A stretch of DNA of 64,000 bases from Saprospirales bacterium (GTDB lineage: Bacteria > Bacteroidota > Bacteroidia > Chitinophagales > Saprospiraceae): NCBI GenBank assembly GCA_016711045.1, contig JADJTT010000001.1, positions 930,001 to 994,000 of the forward strand. Reading direction: 5' to 3'. The notes beneath the pieces are model-generated. The model saw only the letters and a program-made list of their open reading frames with translations. It searched no databases and had not been told where the DNA came from. This document shows positions 55,218 to 64,000 of this stretch, in pieces. The first letter of the stretch is position 1, and every line of letters starts with the position of its first letter. Made by a program: the position numbers and the translations under genes.

Positions 55218-56321
55218 TCAATTGGCCATTTGCGGCTTTCGGCCAAATTCCCTCAAAAGCCTGACATGGTGCCACAGCGCAGCACGGAAACTGGGTTGCA
55301 CGTGGTAAGGCAAGCCAAACTCCTGAGCCGTCGTTTTTACGATCTTGGAAATATCCTTGTAATGGACGTGGCAAATATTGGGGAAAAGATGGTGTTCGAT
55401 CTGGAAGTTTAGCCCTCCGATATACCAGGAAAGCCACCGGTTCTTCGGCGCAAAATCACAAGTGGTGGCCAACTGGTGTATAGCCCAGGAGTTTTCCATG
55501 GTGCCTGTTTCATCCGGAATGGGGAATTCAGCATTGGTGATCACGTGAGCAGGCTGGAATACCACCGAAGAAATAAACCCGGCAATCAGGTGCATGACTG
55601 CAAAGAAAAGAAGCGTCAACCACCAGGGGGTGGCTGAAAAGATCAGCGGAATAACCAGGATAAATGCGAAATAGAAAGCCTTGGAAAAGGCAAGCTCGAC
55701 AATCATGCCCCGGAAAGTCCGGCCTTGCGACTCGATAAAGCCGGATTTTTTCCAATTGATGGCTTGCTTGAATTCCTTATCGGTTATCCATAGAAATGTG
55801 AGCAGAGAATACAAGAACCAGCTGTAGATATGCTGATAGCGGTGATGTTTGTACCAGGGCTGGTGTGGGGAAAAGCGAAGGTATGGCCCTACTTCAATGT
55901 CTTCGTCCATCCCGTTGATGTTGGTATAGGAGTGGTGGAGTACATTGTGTTGGATCTTCCAATTCAGCGCGTTTCCGCCGAGCAGGTTCAAAAACCGGCC
56001 CAGTGCCCAGTTCACCCAGCCATGCCGGGAGTATGCGCCGTGGTTGGCGTCGTGCATTATATTGAAGCCTACGCCGGCCATGCCCAATCCCATCACGGCC
56101 CAAAGAGCGAAAACCAACCAGTTGTTGGTTACTACCTGGGTAATGATCAGAAAGTAGGGAACCAGATATACCAGGACCAGGATAATGGTTTTGGCCACCA
56201 TGGCTGCATTGCTATGCCTCGACAGGTTTTTGGTTTCAAAGTAGTCGTTGACCCGCGTCTTGAGCGTCTGGTAGAAGTCGCTTCCGGCAGATCGGTTGAA
56301 TTTTACAAAAGTAGCTTTCAT
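55218..56321 (-). CDS. Fatty acid desaturase (membrane-type, acyl-CoA/lipid)
   Basis: A 367-residue integral-membrane di-iron desaturase. The three histidine boxes are intact: HDANHGAYS (about residues 88-96), HNVLHHSYT (about 123-131) and QIEHHLFP (about 306-313). Hydrophobic segments at about 45-90 and 205-250 fit four TM helices. It introduces a double bond into an acyl chain of a lipid or acyl-CoA, most like the delta-6/linoleoyl-CoA type in box spacing. It probably tunes membrane fluidity. The gene is coupled to the YdeI-type gene downstream, with a 1-nt gap. Confidence 0.92.
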   Translation of the reverse strand: MKATFVKFNRSAGSDFYQTLKTRVNDYFETKNLSRHSNAAMVAKTIILVLVYLVPYFLIITQVVTNNWLVFALWAVMGLGMAGVGFNIMHDANHGAYSRHGWVNWALGRFLNLLGGNALNWKIQHNVLHHSYTNINGMDEDIEVGPYLRFSPHQPWYKHHRYQHIYSWFLYSLLTFLWITDKEFKQAINWKKSGFIESQGRTFRGMIVELAFSKAFYFAFILVIPLIFSATPWWLTLLFFAVMHLIAGFISSVVFQPAHVITNAEFPIPDETGTMENSWAIHQLATTCDFAPKNRWLSWYIGGLNFQIEHHLFPNICHVHYKDISKIVKTTAQEFGLPYHVQPSFRAALWHHVRLLREFGRKPQMAN

Positions 56322-56422
56322 GAATAAAGTATAAAGTATTAAGCTATTGAAACAAGTATCGAAGGTACTTGTTTTTCCGCGCGTAAAAAAGTCTTCTGTT
56401 CCAATCCCGGCTTTTGATAAAA

Positions 56423-58669
56423 TTATCTCAGCAATGTTTTTAATCGCTGGAGGTTTCGCTGGTTCTCCGGTAGTTGCATCGCCTGCAAAATATCCTGTTT
56501 TTCGCGCTTGGTCAGGTGAAAGGAGATCGTGGCTTCTGCATTTCGGGCACTCGGGTGGTAGGTAAATCGCACGATTTCAAGCATATCCTCTCCGAGCAGG
56601 TCGTACAACATACCGATGCTGTTGTCGTGCTCATAGTATTGGAGGTCGATCAATTGCCCGGTAATACCCAGCGGGGTAAAGATCGATTCGACGACACCCT
56701 GATTATTGGAGGGGGTCACTTCCCTGACCCGGTCAAAGGCCCACATCTCTACCAATATCACCCCACTGGTATTTTCGAGTATCCAATCGCGGAAAACGTG
56801 GAGGTAGCGTGTCGCAGATTTGATGCCGAAATCGTCGCGGAACCCGGCGTCCATGACTTCGATAGAAGGCTGGGTAGGTAAGTAGACAACGGGCAGGATA
56901 TATGGAAAAGTAGCGTTCATGCGAAGCGCACTGGTAAAGAGCAAATTGGCGGCATCCTGCTGTTCGAGCAAACGCCCGAAATCTACCGCGTCAATTTCCA
57001 TATAGCCGGGCTTGCGAATGGCAATAGGGGGCGCCATCATGTACGAAACGCCTTGGGAAGAAATAACCATCCGGCGACCGTCGTTGATAATAGCCGGCGT
57101 TAAAAACATTTTTGGGATCATGGCCTTTTGCTCGGGGAGCCAATAGTCCGCCATGGTTTTATTGAAAATGGTACCGGTGTTTTCGTTGAGCTGGCGTTCA
57201 AAACTATACCCCCTATCCTTCACATAGGTATACCCTCCTGCCTTAAATCGCGCCCAGGGAACAAACAGGTCATTCGTAACGACCGTAAAGGACACGGCAT
57301 TGAGCAGGTCTTTGGCCACGTTGTCAAGGTGGATACCGGCAAAGCGGTCGACCGTGTCGCCCTGCAATTGGCGAAGGAAAAGCTCGCGATAGTAGGCCGC
57401 GCCGATCATTCCTCCGGAAGCGCCGGTAATGAGGGCTGAATGCCGGAATAGCGCATCGCCGGTCAGGCTGTCTGCCTGCTGGAGGGTCAGCATGGTCCAT
57501 ACCGCCGATTTTAATCCGCCGCCACTGGGACAAAGCACGACCAGCTTGGGCTTTTTACCGCCCGGCTTTTTCACTTTCTCAAGCCAGCGATTGAGCATCC
57601 GGATTTCTTCCTCCTTATCCGTACGCACATTAGCGGGAATACACAAGGCCTGAAGGCTTTCAAAATCATAGCAGGCATATTCGGGGAATTCATAATCCAG
57701 TCCGTATGCCCTGTTTTGGTGATTGAGCCATTCGTTCCGTGTAAGGTGGTTGACGACAAGGAGAAGCAGAATGACAACGGCAAACCGCCAACTGTGAAAC
57801 CAGTAACTGATAGCTCCGATCAACGCGATCAGGATACTGAATGCCAAAAAAATGCTCGCACTGGCAGGAATCCGGAAGTAGGGCCAGTCGATGAGGTACC
57901 CCAACAGGATCAAGGATAATAAGCTGATGATCTGGACGAGCAACGCATTGGAGTGGTTTTGCCGGAAGACCCTTTCCAACAAGGTAGCTTCATAATGTGC
58001 GACACTGCGCACGAGGCGTGGCCGGAGCGATTCACTCAGGTAAGTTTCGATCCGCCACTTTCCCTCTTGGCGCCGCACCATTTCCATGTCGAGATTTTGT
58101 CCGATGCCGGCCTCCAAATCGGCAGGCAGCGTGCGCTGCCCGTCCCGGAGTTTCAAAAAACTGAGAATGTCTTTATTGGTAAAGAAGAAGTATGCAAAAA
58201 TGCCAATGATCAGCGAAGCCCCGCCAAAAAGGAAGCCCAGGCAGTGCAGAAAAATAGCATTCCAGGAGCTGGCTTCATCCAAAATCTCGAACCGGATATG
58301 GACGTATAAAAATAGGGCGGCAAAAGCGAAAGGGATGATAAAATTGTTGATGCAAAATTTCACAAAAGGCCTCGAAAGAGTGGCGAGAAAAGGAAAATAG
58401 TAGGCGCTGACCAGGTATACGGCCATATTCCAGCTCATCACCATGCCGCCATAGGCAAAGCCCACAAAAAAGAAACTCCAAAAGTCTACCCGGCCGAGGT
58501 ATTCGGGAGAAAGAAACAAATAGACAATGCCATATTTGCTTCCGAGTTTATTCGTGATCAGTAGCGTGAGAAACAGCCAAATGCTCAACAGGATCAGGTT
58601 ACTCCGCAGGTGCAGGGCCAACAACTGCAAGGGGAAAGAGTACAGAGCCTGGCTGAACTTTTTTCGCAT
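56423..58669 (-). CDS. Membrane patatin-like phospholipase
   Basis: A 748-residue protein with about eight TM helices in the first 320 residues (including ALHLRSNLILLSIWLFLTLL, FAYGGMVMSWNMAVYLV and ILLGYLIDWPYFRIPA). The C-terminal patatin domain has oxyanion motif CPSGGGLKSAVW (about residue 380), nucleophile elbow GASGGM (about 416) and the catalytic Asp in DAGFRDDFG (about 606), where DAG replaces the usual DGG/DGA. It likely hydrolyses phospholipid acyl esters near the membrane. It is upstream of the desaturase on the same strand, 101 nt apart, so a lipid-remodelling unit is plausible. The N-terminal TM part has no known domain I can name. Confidence 0.85.
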   Translation of the reverse strand: MRKKFSQALYSFPLQLLALHLRSNLILLSIWLFLTLLITNKLGSKYGIVYLFLSPEYLGRVDFWSFFFVGFAYGGMVMSWNMAVYLVSAYYFPFLATLSRPFVKFCINNFIIPFAFAALFLYVHIRFEILDEASSWNAIFLHCLGFLFGGASLIIGIFAYFFFTNKDILSFLKLRDGQRTLPADLEAGIGQNLDMEMVRRQEGKWRIETYLSESLRPRLVRSVAHYEATLLERVFRQNHSNALLVQIISLLSLILLGYLIDWPYFRIPASASIFLAFSILIALIGAISYWFHSWRFAVVILLLLVVNHLTRNEWLNHQNRAYGLDYEFPEYACYDFESLQALCIPANVRTDKEEEIRMLNRWLEKVKKPGGKKPKLVVLCPSGGGLKSAVWTMLTLQQADSLTGDALFRHSALITGASGGMIGAAYYRELFLRQLQGDTVDRFAGIHLDNVAKDLLNAVSFTVVTNDLFVPWARFKAGGYTYVKDRGYSFERQLNENTGTIFNKTMADYWLPEQKAMIPKMFLTPAIINDGRRMVISSQGVSYMMAPPIAIRKPGYMEIDAVDFGRLLEQQDAANLLFTSALRMNATFPYILPVVYLPTQPSIEVMDAGFRDDFGIKSATRYLHVFRDWILENTSGVILVEMWAFDRVREVTPSNNQGVVESIFTPLGITGQLIDLQYYEHDNSIGMLYDLLGEDMLEIVRFTYHPSARNAEATISFHLTKREKQDILQAMQLPENQRNLQRLKTLLR

Positions 58670-58705
58670 GGAGGCAGATTAAGTGAAAAGACATAACTAA
58701 AACGA

Positions 58706-58744
58706 AAAAAGCCTTTCCGGCGCACCTGGTCGGAAAGGCTTTTT
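58706..58744 (-). terminator. Terminator of TlpA-like gene
   Basis: A 14-bp stem with an 11-nt loop, flanked by an A-run and a T-run. On the minus strand the T-run TTTTTTCGTTTT follows, so it suits transcripts from 58766-60148. Confidence 0.9.
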
Positions 58745-58765
58745 AAGAAGAGAATTCCCTTCCGG

Positions 58766-60148
58766 TTATTCGCCGAATATCTCGACCAGTTTTGCTTCCA
58801 GGGTCTCTCCGCGCAAATTGCGGGCGATGATCTTTCCTTCCTTATCAACTAGCACGGTGTGTGGAATAGACCGCACTCCATACATTTGGGCCACGGAGTT
58901 TTGCCAGCCTTTCAGGTCGGAGATGTGGTTCCAGGTGAGGCCATCGGATTCGATCGCATTGATCCACCGTGTTTTATCGGTGTCGAGGCTAACGCTCAGT
59001 ACGGTGAAGCCCTGCTCTTTGTATTTGTTGTACAACTTCACCACATTCGGGTTTTCCCGGCGACAGGGGCCACACCAGCTGGCCCAGAAGTCCACAAGTA
59101 CGACTTTTCCGCGCAAATCGCTCAGTCCAAATTCATTTCCCTCCGGAGTCGTTTGCCTGAAATCGGGCGCCGTGCCGCCTTCCACAAATGCTTCCAGGCG
59201 GGATACCTGCGATTTCAATACTTCCGTAGCAGATGGGTCAGATGATTCATAGCGTTTGATAAATTCCTTGGCGTAAGGAATGAAATTGGGATGGTTCTTC
59301 GTCTGCAACAGGGCAACCACTCCTCCAAGCGCCAGCTTATACGTGCGGCTATCGGAAGGAATGGCGCTCAGCGCTTCATCGATCAATTCCTTGTGTTTTT
59401 CCTTTTGTAGACCGGTATTGGTGATAGTTTCGGTGAAGCTTTTCCAGGCTTCGTACACCCAGGGCATATACTCTAGATCCTTGTTTTTCCAATCGACAAA
59501 CTGGAAATACTTTTTGGAAAAATACAGCAATTCATTGTCGTAGCCCTCGCTATTATTTTGAAAGCTCAGATACGTGTTGAGTGCGGCGACGTGGTAGAAA
59601 TAGGGATTCGCTTTTTTCAACGAGTCGAGCATTCTGATCTTTTGCTCGTCCGTTTGCTTCATGGAAGCCACAAGCCCAGCTGCCTGGCCCGGATCGGAGG
59701 CTACTTTGCGGTATTCCTGGGCCAGTTGATTGGACTCCATACGCATTTGATTGACCTTCTCGCGCAATTGCTCATACTGCGTGTTGAGCGGGGAAGAGAC
59801 AAATTGTGCACTGCGCAACTGCTGGCAGGGTGCGCTGACTTTTACTTCTGACTCCGATCCGAGGATCAGAGGCTTGAGATTGTTTTCATTGGTGCCAATA
59901 TAGTAAAAACGCGGTCCGGTGGAGGCCAGCTCGAATACCGCTTTGCCTTCCTGGATCGGAACTTCCTGAAGCGCCCGGAAGCCTATTCCATTAAATTCGA
60001 AAAGGTAAAGCTTGTCGGCCACACCTTCACAGCTGTTCAGGGTGACCACCAGCTGAACCCCTTTATCTACAGGGGTGGGGCCCACAAAAGCCATACTCAC
60101 AAAGGTCAATCCTGCGATTGCCAAAATACCACGAAAGAAATTACGCAT
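58766..60148 (-). CDS. TlpA/ResA-like thioredoxin protein with N-terminal DUF4369-like domain
   Basis: A 460-residue exported protein: the signal MRNFFRGILAIAGLTFVSMA is followed by a beta-rich N-terminal domain (about residues 30-125, similar to DUF4369), an alpha-helical middle (130-310), and a C-terminal TlpA thioredoxin domain (about 325-455). The redox motif is FWASWCGPCRREN (about 350-362) and the cis-Pro strand is GVRSIPHTVLVDKEGK. It is likely a periplasmic thiol reductase for disulfide or cytochrome maturation. A good promoter lies 25 nt upstream. Confidence 0.9.
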   Translation of the reverse strand: MRNFFRGILAIAGLTFVSMAFVGPTPVDKGVQLVVTLNSCEGVADKLYLFEFNGIGFRALQEVPIQEGKAVFELASTGPRFYYIGTNENNLKPLILGSESEVKVSAPCQQLRSAQFVSSPLNTQYEQLREKVNQMRMESNQLAQEYRKVASDPGQAAGLVASMKQTDEQKIRMLDSLKKANPYFYHVAALNTYLSFQNNSEGYDNELLYFSKKYFQFVDWKNKDLEYMPWVYEAWKSFTETITNTGLQKEKHKELIDEALSAIPSDSRTYKLALGGVVALLQTKNHPNFIPYAKEFIKRYESSDPSATEVLKSQVSRLEAFVEGGTAPDFRQTTPEGNEFGLSDLRGKVVLVDFWASWCGPCRRENPNVVKLYNKYKEQGFTVLSVSLDTDKTRWINAIESDGLTWNHISDLKGWQNSVAQMYGVRSIPHTVLVDKEGKIIARNLRGETLEAKLVEIFGE

Positions 60149-60172
60149 AGTTAATCTGGATTATTTGAGCAC

Positions 60173-60204
60173 CAAAATTAAGGGGATTAAGGGGGAAAAG
60201 CAAA
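60173..60204 (-). promoter_or_regulatory. Promoter of the TlpA-like gene
   Basis: On the minus strand: TTTG (60201-60204), a 20-nt spacer, then TAATTTTG (60173-60180). This is a full match to the Bacteroidota TTTG-N(17-23)-TAnnTTTG promoter, 25 nt before the ATG. Confidence 0.7.
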
Positions 60205-60219
60205 TTAACCGCCGGACTG

Positions 60220-63200
60220 CTACTCCAGCGGATCGGCCGACCCGTTGACATCACCTACCTTAACAGCTACAAAATTGGCAATTTCCATACTGGTAAGGTT
60301 GTTAAAAGAGATGGATTCCGGAAATGACTCCTGAAATGGATTGCCGGGGTTGGTGAAATGGTAGCTTTTGTCAATGAATCGCCAGGAGGTATTATTGGGA
60401 AACCCGGACTGAAGCCCCAGAATGACCTTTCGGATCTCTACCAGATCAAGGGTGGAAACGGACCCGGAACGGTTGACATCGGCCGCGATTTGTTGATAGG
60501 GGGAGCTCAGCAGGGTGACCCCCAGGATATGCCGGCTGATGAGTACCATATCGTAGGTCGTAACTCCATTATCGGCATCGGTAAGCTTGGAGGGCAAGAT
60601 GGTATAATCGCCCCCTGTTTGTAAAAATTCAAAAAGAAACAGCCCGTCGCTGGAGGTAGTGAGGGAATCACTGCTGTTGAGCGTGACAATGGCGTTGGCT
60701 ACCGGGCTCCCGCTTTCGGTGTCCAGCGCGCCCGAAATGGAAATTTGGGAAGCACATGCCGCCAGGTTGTTTTGCACCTTGAGGTTGACTACGCAGTAAT
60801 CCTGGTTGCCCTGCTCGTCTGTCACCCACATCTCCACGGTGTTGATCCCGACATTACTGCAGGTAAAGATCCGCGTCGAATCACTTGTATCGGCAGAGTA
60901 AGAAAACGTTAAAGCGCTCGTGTCGGAGCAATTGTCGAAGCTCCCGACATTGAACTCCTCGGCGCTGACCTCGATCATGGGGTCGGGCAGGTCCATAATT
61001 TCCACGATCAAGTCTTCACAGTAAGGGGTAGGATTTTTACAATCTTCAATGGTAAAGTTCTTGGAACAACTGGTGCGGTTACCACAAGCATCGTCCACAA
61101 AAAAGGTAAAACGGTGCGTGCCAAGCGGATAATTGCCATTTATCTCGGAACCTTCCCCGGTTTCATCCTTCGTGCCGTCGTCATACAGGTCGACTTCATA
61201 TTCAAATCCCAATTGCGCGGAGGGCGTACAATCATCTTCCGCTTCGATGAAAAGGGAGACATCGCCTCCTGCACAATCGGAGTCGAAACTACAGAATACG
61301 AGATCTTCGCACGTTCCGAGGATAACCGGCGGTTCGGAGTTGGTGATATGAATAACCTGGATGTACTCCCAAATCCCGGTCTGGTTGATGGGATTAAACT
61401 GGCACCAGTCCACCACCAGCCAGGTGCGCAAGATCTCGACACATGCAGAAGGCGAATTGAGATAAGTATCGGAATAGTTATAGGCAATTACCATACAATT
61501 GGTAGTATCAGCGAGGATCTGCGGAAATCCGTTTTCCATCGGCAGGTTTTCCGGCTCTAACCCTGCTCCGCAACTCGGCGAACTGAAATCCAGCGGCCAG
61601 ATAATATCGTCGGTGGGATCGGTGGGGTCCACCGGATTGATATAAAAAGGGTCCTGATTTTTTATAGTAATGGTTTGGGTGCAAGCCGCTTTTCGCCCTC
61701 CGGCATCTTCGATCATCCAATTGCGCCAGACAAACCCTACCCCACAGTTGGAAAGTTGAATGCTGTCTGAATACGTGATCTCGAAATCCGGGCAATTGTC
61801 ACTCGCGGTCGGCAGTCCGGTAATGACGAAATCTGTAAAATCCTTCCCACAATCCAAGGTCAGGTCATTCGGACATAAAATGCCGGGATTGAGATTGTCG
61901 AACACCTGTGCGGAGGAAAGGCTTGTGCTGGTATTCCCGTCCTGGTCACTTACCCGGAGTTCGATCCAGACCGGGTGGCCTACGTCACAACAGAAAAAGG
62001 GCACGTTCGGTCCAAACGGGGTAGAATCATCTCCATCGCAGAACGGGGAATCCAGGCGCCTGACAGCTAATGTCACGGCGCCGCAATTGTCCCAACTTCC
62101 ATCGTCAAAAGTCGCCGCATTTACCAGGGTTGGGGAAGTCGGCAAGAGCGAAATATTGGGATTGCTCACGCTCACTGCAACAGGTGGAACCACGTCATGC
62201 ACTGTTATTTGAAATTGACAAGTGGCCGTATTTCCACATTCATCAGTTGCAATACAGGTGGTATTGTAAACCCCGGATTCAAGGTTGTAAATCGTGGTAC
62301 CCTGTACCAAGCCAAAGGAGCCTTCTACTGCAATATTCACAGTTGATCCACAAGAGTCGAAAGTGGCCGGCTGGGGAAAAATGACCGTTGCCGTACAGTC
62401 TTGATTGCTCGTATTCACAAATACATCGTTCGGGCATCCCATCATTGGAGGCAGGGAGTCCAACACTTCGATGAACTGGGTATGAACCGTGCTTTCTCCC
62501 CGGCATCCGTCGTACACTTCCCATTCCCGGAACAGGGAATAACTTCCCGCACAAGTAAACACTTCCACCTCGGTAAAAAAAGATTCAAACCCACATATGC
62601 TGTCGATGGCGGTGCCATTATAAGAAGGAAATCCGGTAATTGCAGGAGAGGTGTCGGTTGCCGGACAGTACAGCGGCGGTGCGTGGACTCCATCCCTGTC
62701 CGGAGGCATGACTAATGCACTGAGTGGAGGACGTACCACCAGGATTTTTTGAATACAATGAGCCGTGTTTCCACTGGCATCCGATGCCGACCAAAGCCGG
62801 TTGATCATAAGGATGGTGTCGGAATCGGTACAATTGGTATAGATTGGATTATCGACAAAGGTGACCGTCGGGGACCCGGTACAATTGTCGTCGACCCCGG
62901 GCATGCCGATTGAAGCCGGATCAGTAGGATCGAAACACGTGACGGTAATATCTTCGCAGACCATAGTGGGAGCTAGCTTATCCTCTACATGCAATTCGCC
63001 GGAACAGTAATTTCCCGTCAGGGTGTCAATTACTGTTCCCGTCAGTGTTTTATTGACGTAATCGCCGGTGATTAAAGGACTCGTGGGGATAAGGTTTCCA
63101 TTTCCATCAAAAATATGCACGACCAAATGATCCAGGCAACCTGGCCCTGGATTCCCGGAAAGAAGGAGTTGCGGTTCAATAAACGCAGTGCATTGGTCAT

Positions 63201-63357
63201 TTAAGGAAACTTGCACATCTATGCAGGTAAGGGTGCATTGGCCCCAGGAGCGATAAGGGAACAGCCCTAGAAACAGGAGGAGGAAAAAAGCGAAAAGGTT
63301 TATTCCAGCTGCGGAATAAACCTTTTCGCCTGGCACAGAGGCAGTTGAAAAGGACAT
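60220..63357 (-). CDS. Large secreted HYR/PKD-like protein with C-terminal dockerin-type module
   Basis: A 1045-residue secreted protein. The N-terminal signal region is hydrophobic (INLFAFFLLLFLGLFPYRS, cleaved near WGQ). The body holds several cysteine-containing HYR/Ig-like repeats (about residues 120-850: CEDITVTCFDPTDP, MMGCPNDVFVNTSNQDCTA, ILCPNDLTLDCGKDF, GNRTSCSKNFTIEDC). A SdrD/CarboxypepD_reg-like strand set follows (about 865-920, ISGALDTESGSPVANA). Next come dockerin-type calcium loops (DADNGVTTYDMVLISRHILG and DVNRSGSVSTLDLVEIRKVI, about 925-975) and the ending VKVGDVNGSADPLE. No gliding-motility C-terminal domain is present. A surface or matrix role is likely. The ATG at 63357 is the only in-frame ATG before the signal. 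Confidence 0.85.
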   Translation of the reverse strand: MSFSTASVPGEKVYSAAGINLFAFFLLLFLGLFPYRSWGQCTLTCIDVQVSLNDQCTAFIEPQLLLSGNPGPGCLDHLVVHIFDGNGNLIPTSPLITGDYVNKTLTGTVIDTLTGNYCSGELHVEDKLAPTMVCEDITVTCFDPTDPASIGMPGVDDNCTGSPTVTFVDNPIYTNCTDSDTILMINRLWSASDASGNTAHCIQKILVVRPPLSALVMPPDRDGVHAPPLYCPATDTSPAITGFPSYNGTAIDSICGFESFFTEVEVFTCAGSYSLFREWEVYDGCRGESTVHTQFIEVLDSLPPMMGCPNDVFVNTSNQDCTATVIFPQPATFDSCGSTVNIAVEGSFGLVQGTTIYNLESGVYNTTCIATDECGNTATCQFQITVHDVVPPVAVSVSNPNISLLPTSPTLVNAATFDDGSWDNCGAVTLAVRRLDSPFCDGDDSTPFGPNVPFFCCDVGHPVWIELRVSDQDGNTSTSLSSAQVFDNLNPGILCPNDLTLDCGKDFTDFVITGLPTASDNCPDFEITYSDSIQLSNCGVGFVWRNWMIEDAGGRKAACTQTITIKNQDPFYINPVDPTDPTDDIIWPLDFSSPSCGAGLEPENLPMENGFPQILADTTNCMVIAYNYSDTYLNSPSACVEILRTWLVVDWCQFNPINQTGIWEYIQVIHITNSEPPVILGTCEDLVFCSFDSDCAGGDVSLFIEAEDDCTPSAQLGFEYEVDLYDDGTKDETGEGSEINGNYPLGTHRFTFFVDDACGNRTSCSKNFTIEDCKNPTPYCEDLIVEIMDLPDPMIEVSAEEFNVGSFDNCSDTSALTFSYSADTSDSTRIFTCSNVGINTVEMWVTDEQGNQDYCVVNLKVQNNLAACASQISISGALDTESGSPVANAIVTLNSSDSLTTSSDGLFLFEFLQTGGDYTILPSKLTDADNGVTTYDMVLISRHILGVTLLSSPYQQIAADVNRSGSVSTLDLVEIRKVILGLQSGFPNNTSWRFIDKSYHFTNPGNPFQESFPESISFNNLTSMEIANFVAVKVGDVNGSADPLE
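63290..63329 (-). repeat. 17-bp inverted repeat in the 5' end of a CDS
   Basis: Perfect 17-bp arms (63290-63306, 63313-63329) with a 6-nt loop lie within codons 10-23 of the HYR/dockerin-type gene, and encode the start of its signal region. Confidence 0.78.
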
Positions 63358-63436
63358 GAAATTGAATTAATTTGTTAGTGCGAAGGCTTTCGTTATAGTC
63401 TATATCAGGTGCAAAATAAGAAGGAAAGGTTGCATA

Positions 63437-64000
63437 TTAACTGACCAGGCTCAAAAACTCTTCTTCTGTCAACACTTGCACAGTGCCGAGTTCCCGTGCT
63501 TTTTTCAGTTTGGACCCCGCCGCCTCCCCCGCTACGAGGATGTCGAGTTTGGAACTCACCGCACTGACGTTTCGGGCGCCGGCGGCTTCGGCTTTCTCCT
63601 GGGCTTCCTTGCGGCCCATGGTCTGGAGGGTGCCGGTAAAGAGGATCGATTTGCCGGCAAGTGGGGCATCTGCAGAAGCCGCCCTGGGACGGTCCTCCTC
63701 CGTTTGGCGGAGGTTTACGCCTAGCGATTCCATCTCCTCGAGCAATTGAATATTGGACGGATGATGGAACCAGGCCATCACGTTTTCCGCTACCACCGGC
63801 CCTACATCCTTGATGTGGGTAAAATCTTCTGCTGTCCAGTCTTTCAAGTCGAGCACGTGGCCGATCTCTGCGGCCAACAGTTTGGATATTTTCTGGCCGA
63901 GGTGATGGATACTTAAACTGTGCAAAAGGCGCTGAATGGGGTTTTGCCTGGCTTTTTCGATAGAAGCTTTGAGGTTGGTCACCGATTTGGGGCCAAATCC
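63437..64000 (-). CDS. ligA: NAD-dependent DNA ligase LigA (C-terminal part, cut by window edge)
   Basis: The visible part is 187 codons. At the window edge it reads GFGPKSVTNLKASIEKAR, the usual LigA helix-hairpin-helix end. Further HhH motifs follow (IHHLGQKISKLLAAEIGHV, FTHIKDVGPVVAENVM). A C-terminal BRCT domain comes last (about the final 80 residues: PLAGKSILFTGTLQTMGRKE, SSKLDILVAGEAAGSKLKKA). The adenylation and OB domains lie beyond position 64000. The enzyme joins nicked DNA during replication with NAD as cofactor. The gene is divergent from nothing in view; the next gene, in the same direction, is the HYR/dockerin-type protein after 79 nt. Confidence 0.95.
   Translation of the reverse strand, partial: GFGPKSVTNLKASIEKARQNPIQRLLHSLSIHHLGQKISKLLAAEIGHVLDLKDWTAEDFTHIKDVGPVVAENVMAWFHHPSNIQLLEEMESLGVNLRQTEEDRPRAASADAPLAGKSILFTGTLQTMGRKEAQEKAEAAGARNVSAVSSKLDILVAGEAAGSKLKKARELGTVQVLTEEEFLSLVS

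Overview
The window looks like a chromosomal segment of a Bacteroidota bacterium, most probably of the Saprospiria (Lewinella/Haliscomenobacter-like) lineage. This is inferred from gene content and architecture: a type IX secretion (T9SS) type-B C-terminal domain with SprB-type repeats, many lipoproteins and beta-barrel proteins, a long type-2-like isoleucyl-tRNA synthetase, fused IcmF mutase, and candidate promoters of the Bacteroidota TTTG-N(17-23)-TAnnTTTG type instead of -35/-10 boxes. Most starts lack a clear Shine-Dalgarno sequence. No rRNA, tRNA, CRISPR array, IS element, phage or plasmid gene was seen. The longest gene-free stretches are 42007-42363 and 46096-46458.

Layout. 1-6145: DUF2461 protein, a secreted protein of unknown function, then a minus-strand block of frameshifted Nramp-like transporter, GNAT acetyltransferase and methyltransferase, and a membrane-anchored glycosyltransferase. 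6278-11372: MoxR ATPase, then a compact polysaccharide export/polymerisation block (Wzx-type flippase, Wzz-type chain-length protein, O-antigen-ligase-like polymerase). 11444-19539: mnmG, a VanY-like D,D-carboxypeptidase lipoprotein, an FMN-binding NqrC-like lipoprotein, a CxxC thioredoxin-like protein, lpxD and polA. 19646-28843: outer-membrane and mechanosensitive proteins, an ECF sigma factor with a small partner gene, EamA and LysE exporters, a TPR protein, a second GT2, an M14-type deacylase, a split small ORF and cutC. 28869-38565: CocE-type hydrolase, OmpA-family lipoprotein, three small envelope proteins, ileS and a ROK sugar kinase. 38641-46095: fused B12-dependent mutase IcmF, a small secreted protein and a tricorn-like S41 protease. 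46459-54085: a 2122-residue repeat adhesin-like T9SS cargo and a GH114/TM1410-type lipoprotein. 54201-64000: methylmalonyl-CoA epimerase, YdeI/OmdA protein, fatty-acid desaturase, membrane patatin, TlpA-like thioredoxin, a 1045-residue HYR/dockerin-type secreted protein and the 3' part of ligA.

How the parts fit: most genes serve housekeeping (mnmG, polA, ileS, ligA), envelope building (lpxD, Wzx/Wzz/Wzy, GT2s, VanY, MscS, OmpA, patatin, desaturase) and branched or odd-chain acyl-CoA metabolism (IcmF, epimerase). The most unusual material is in the DNA between genes. There are five full inverted elements built from seven-base units in two sequence classes, plus half copies, one of them inside a signal-peptide coding sequence. 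A second set is long near-perfect inverted repeats with unrelated arm sequences at gene boundaries, several sitting in 5' leaders and sharing a CGYTGG-like apex. There is also a 31-bp-period hairpin array and a cluster of AGATGGCGTCT repeats.
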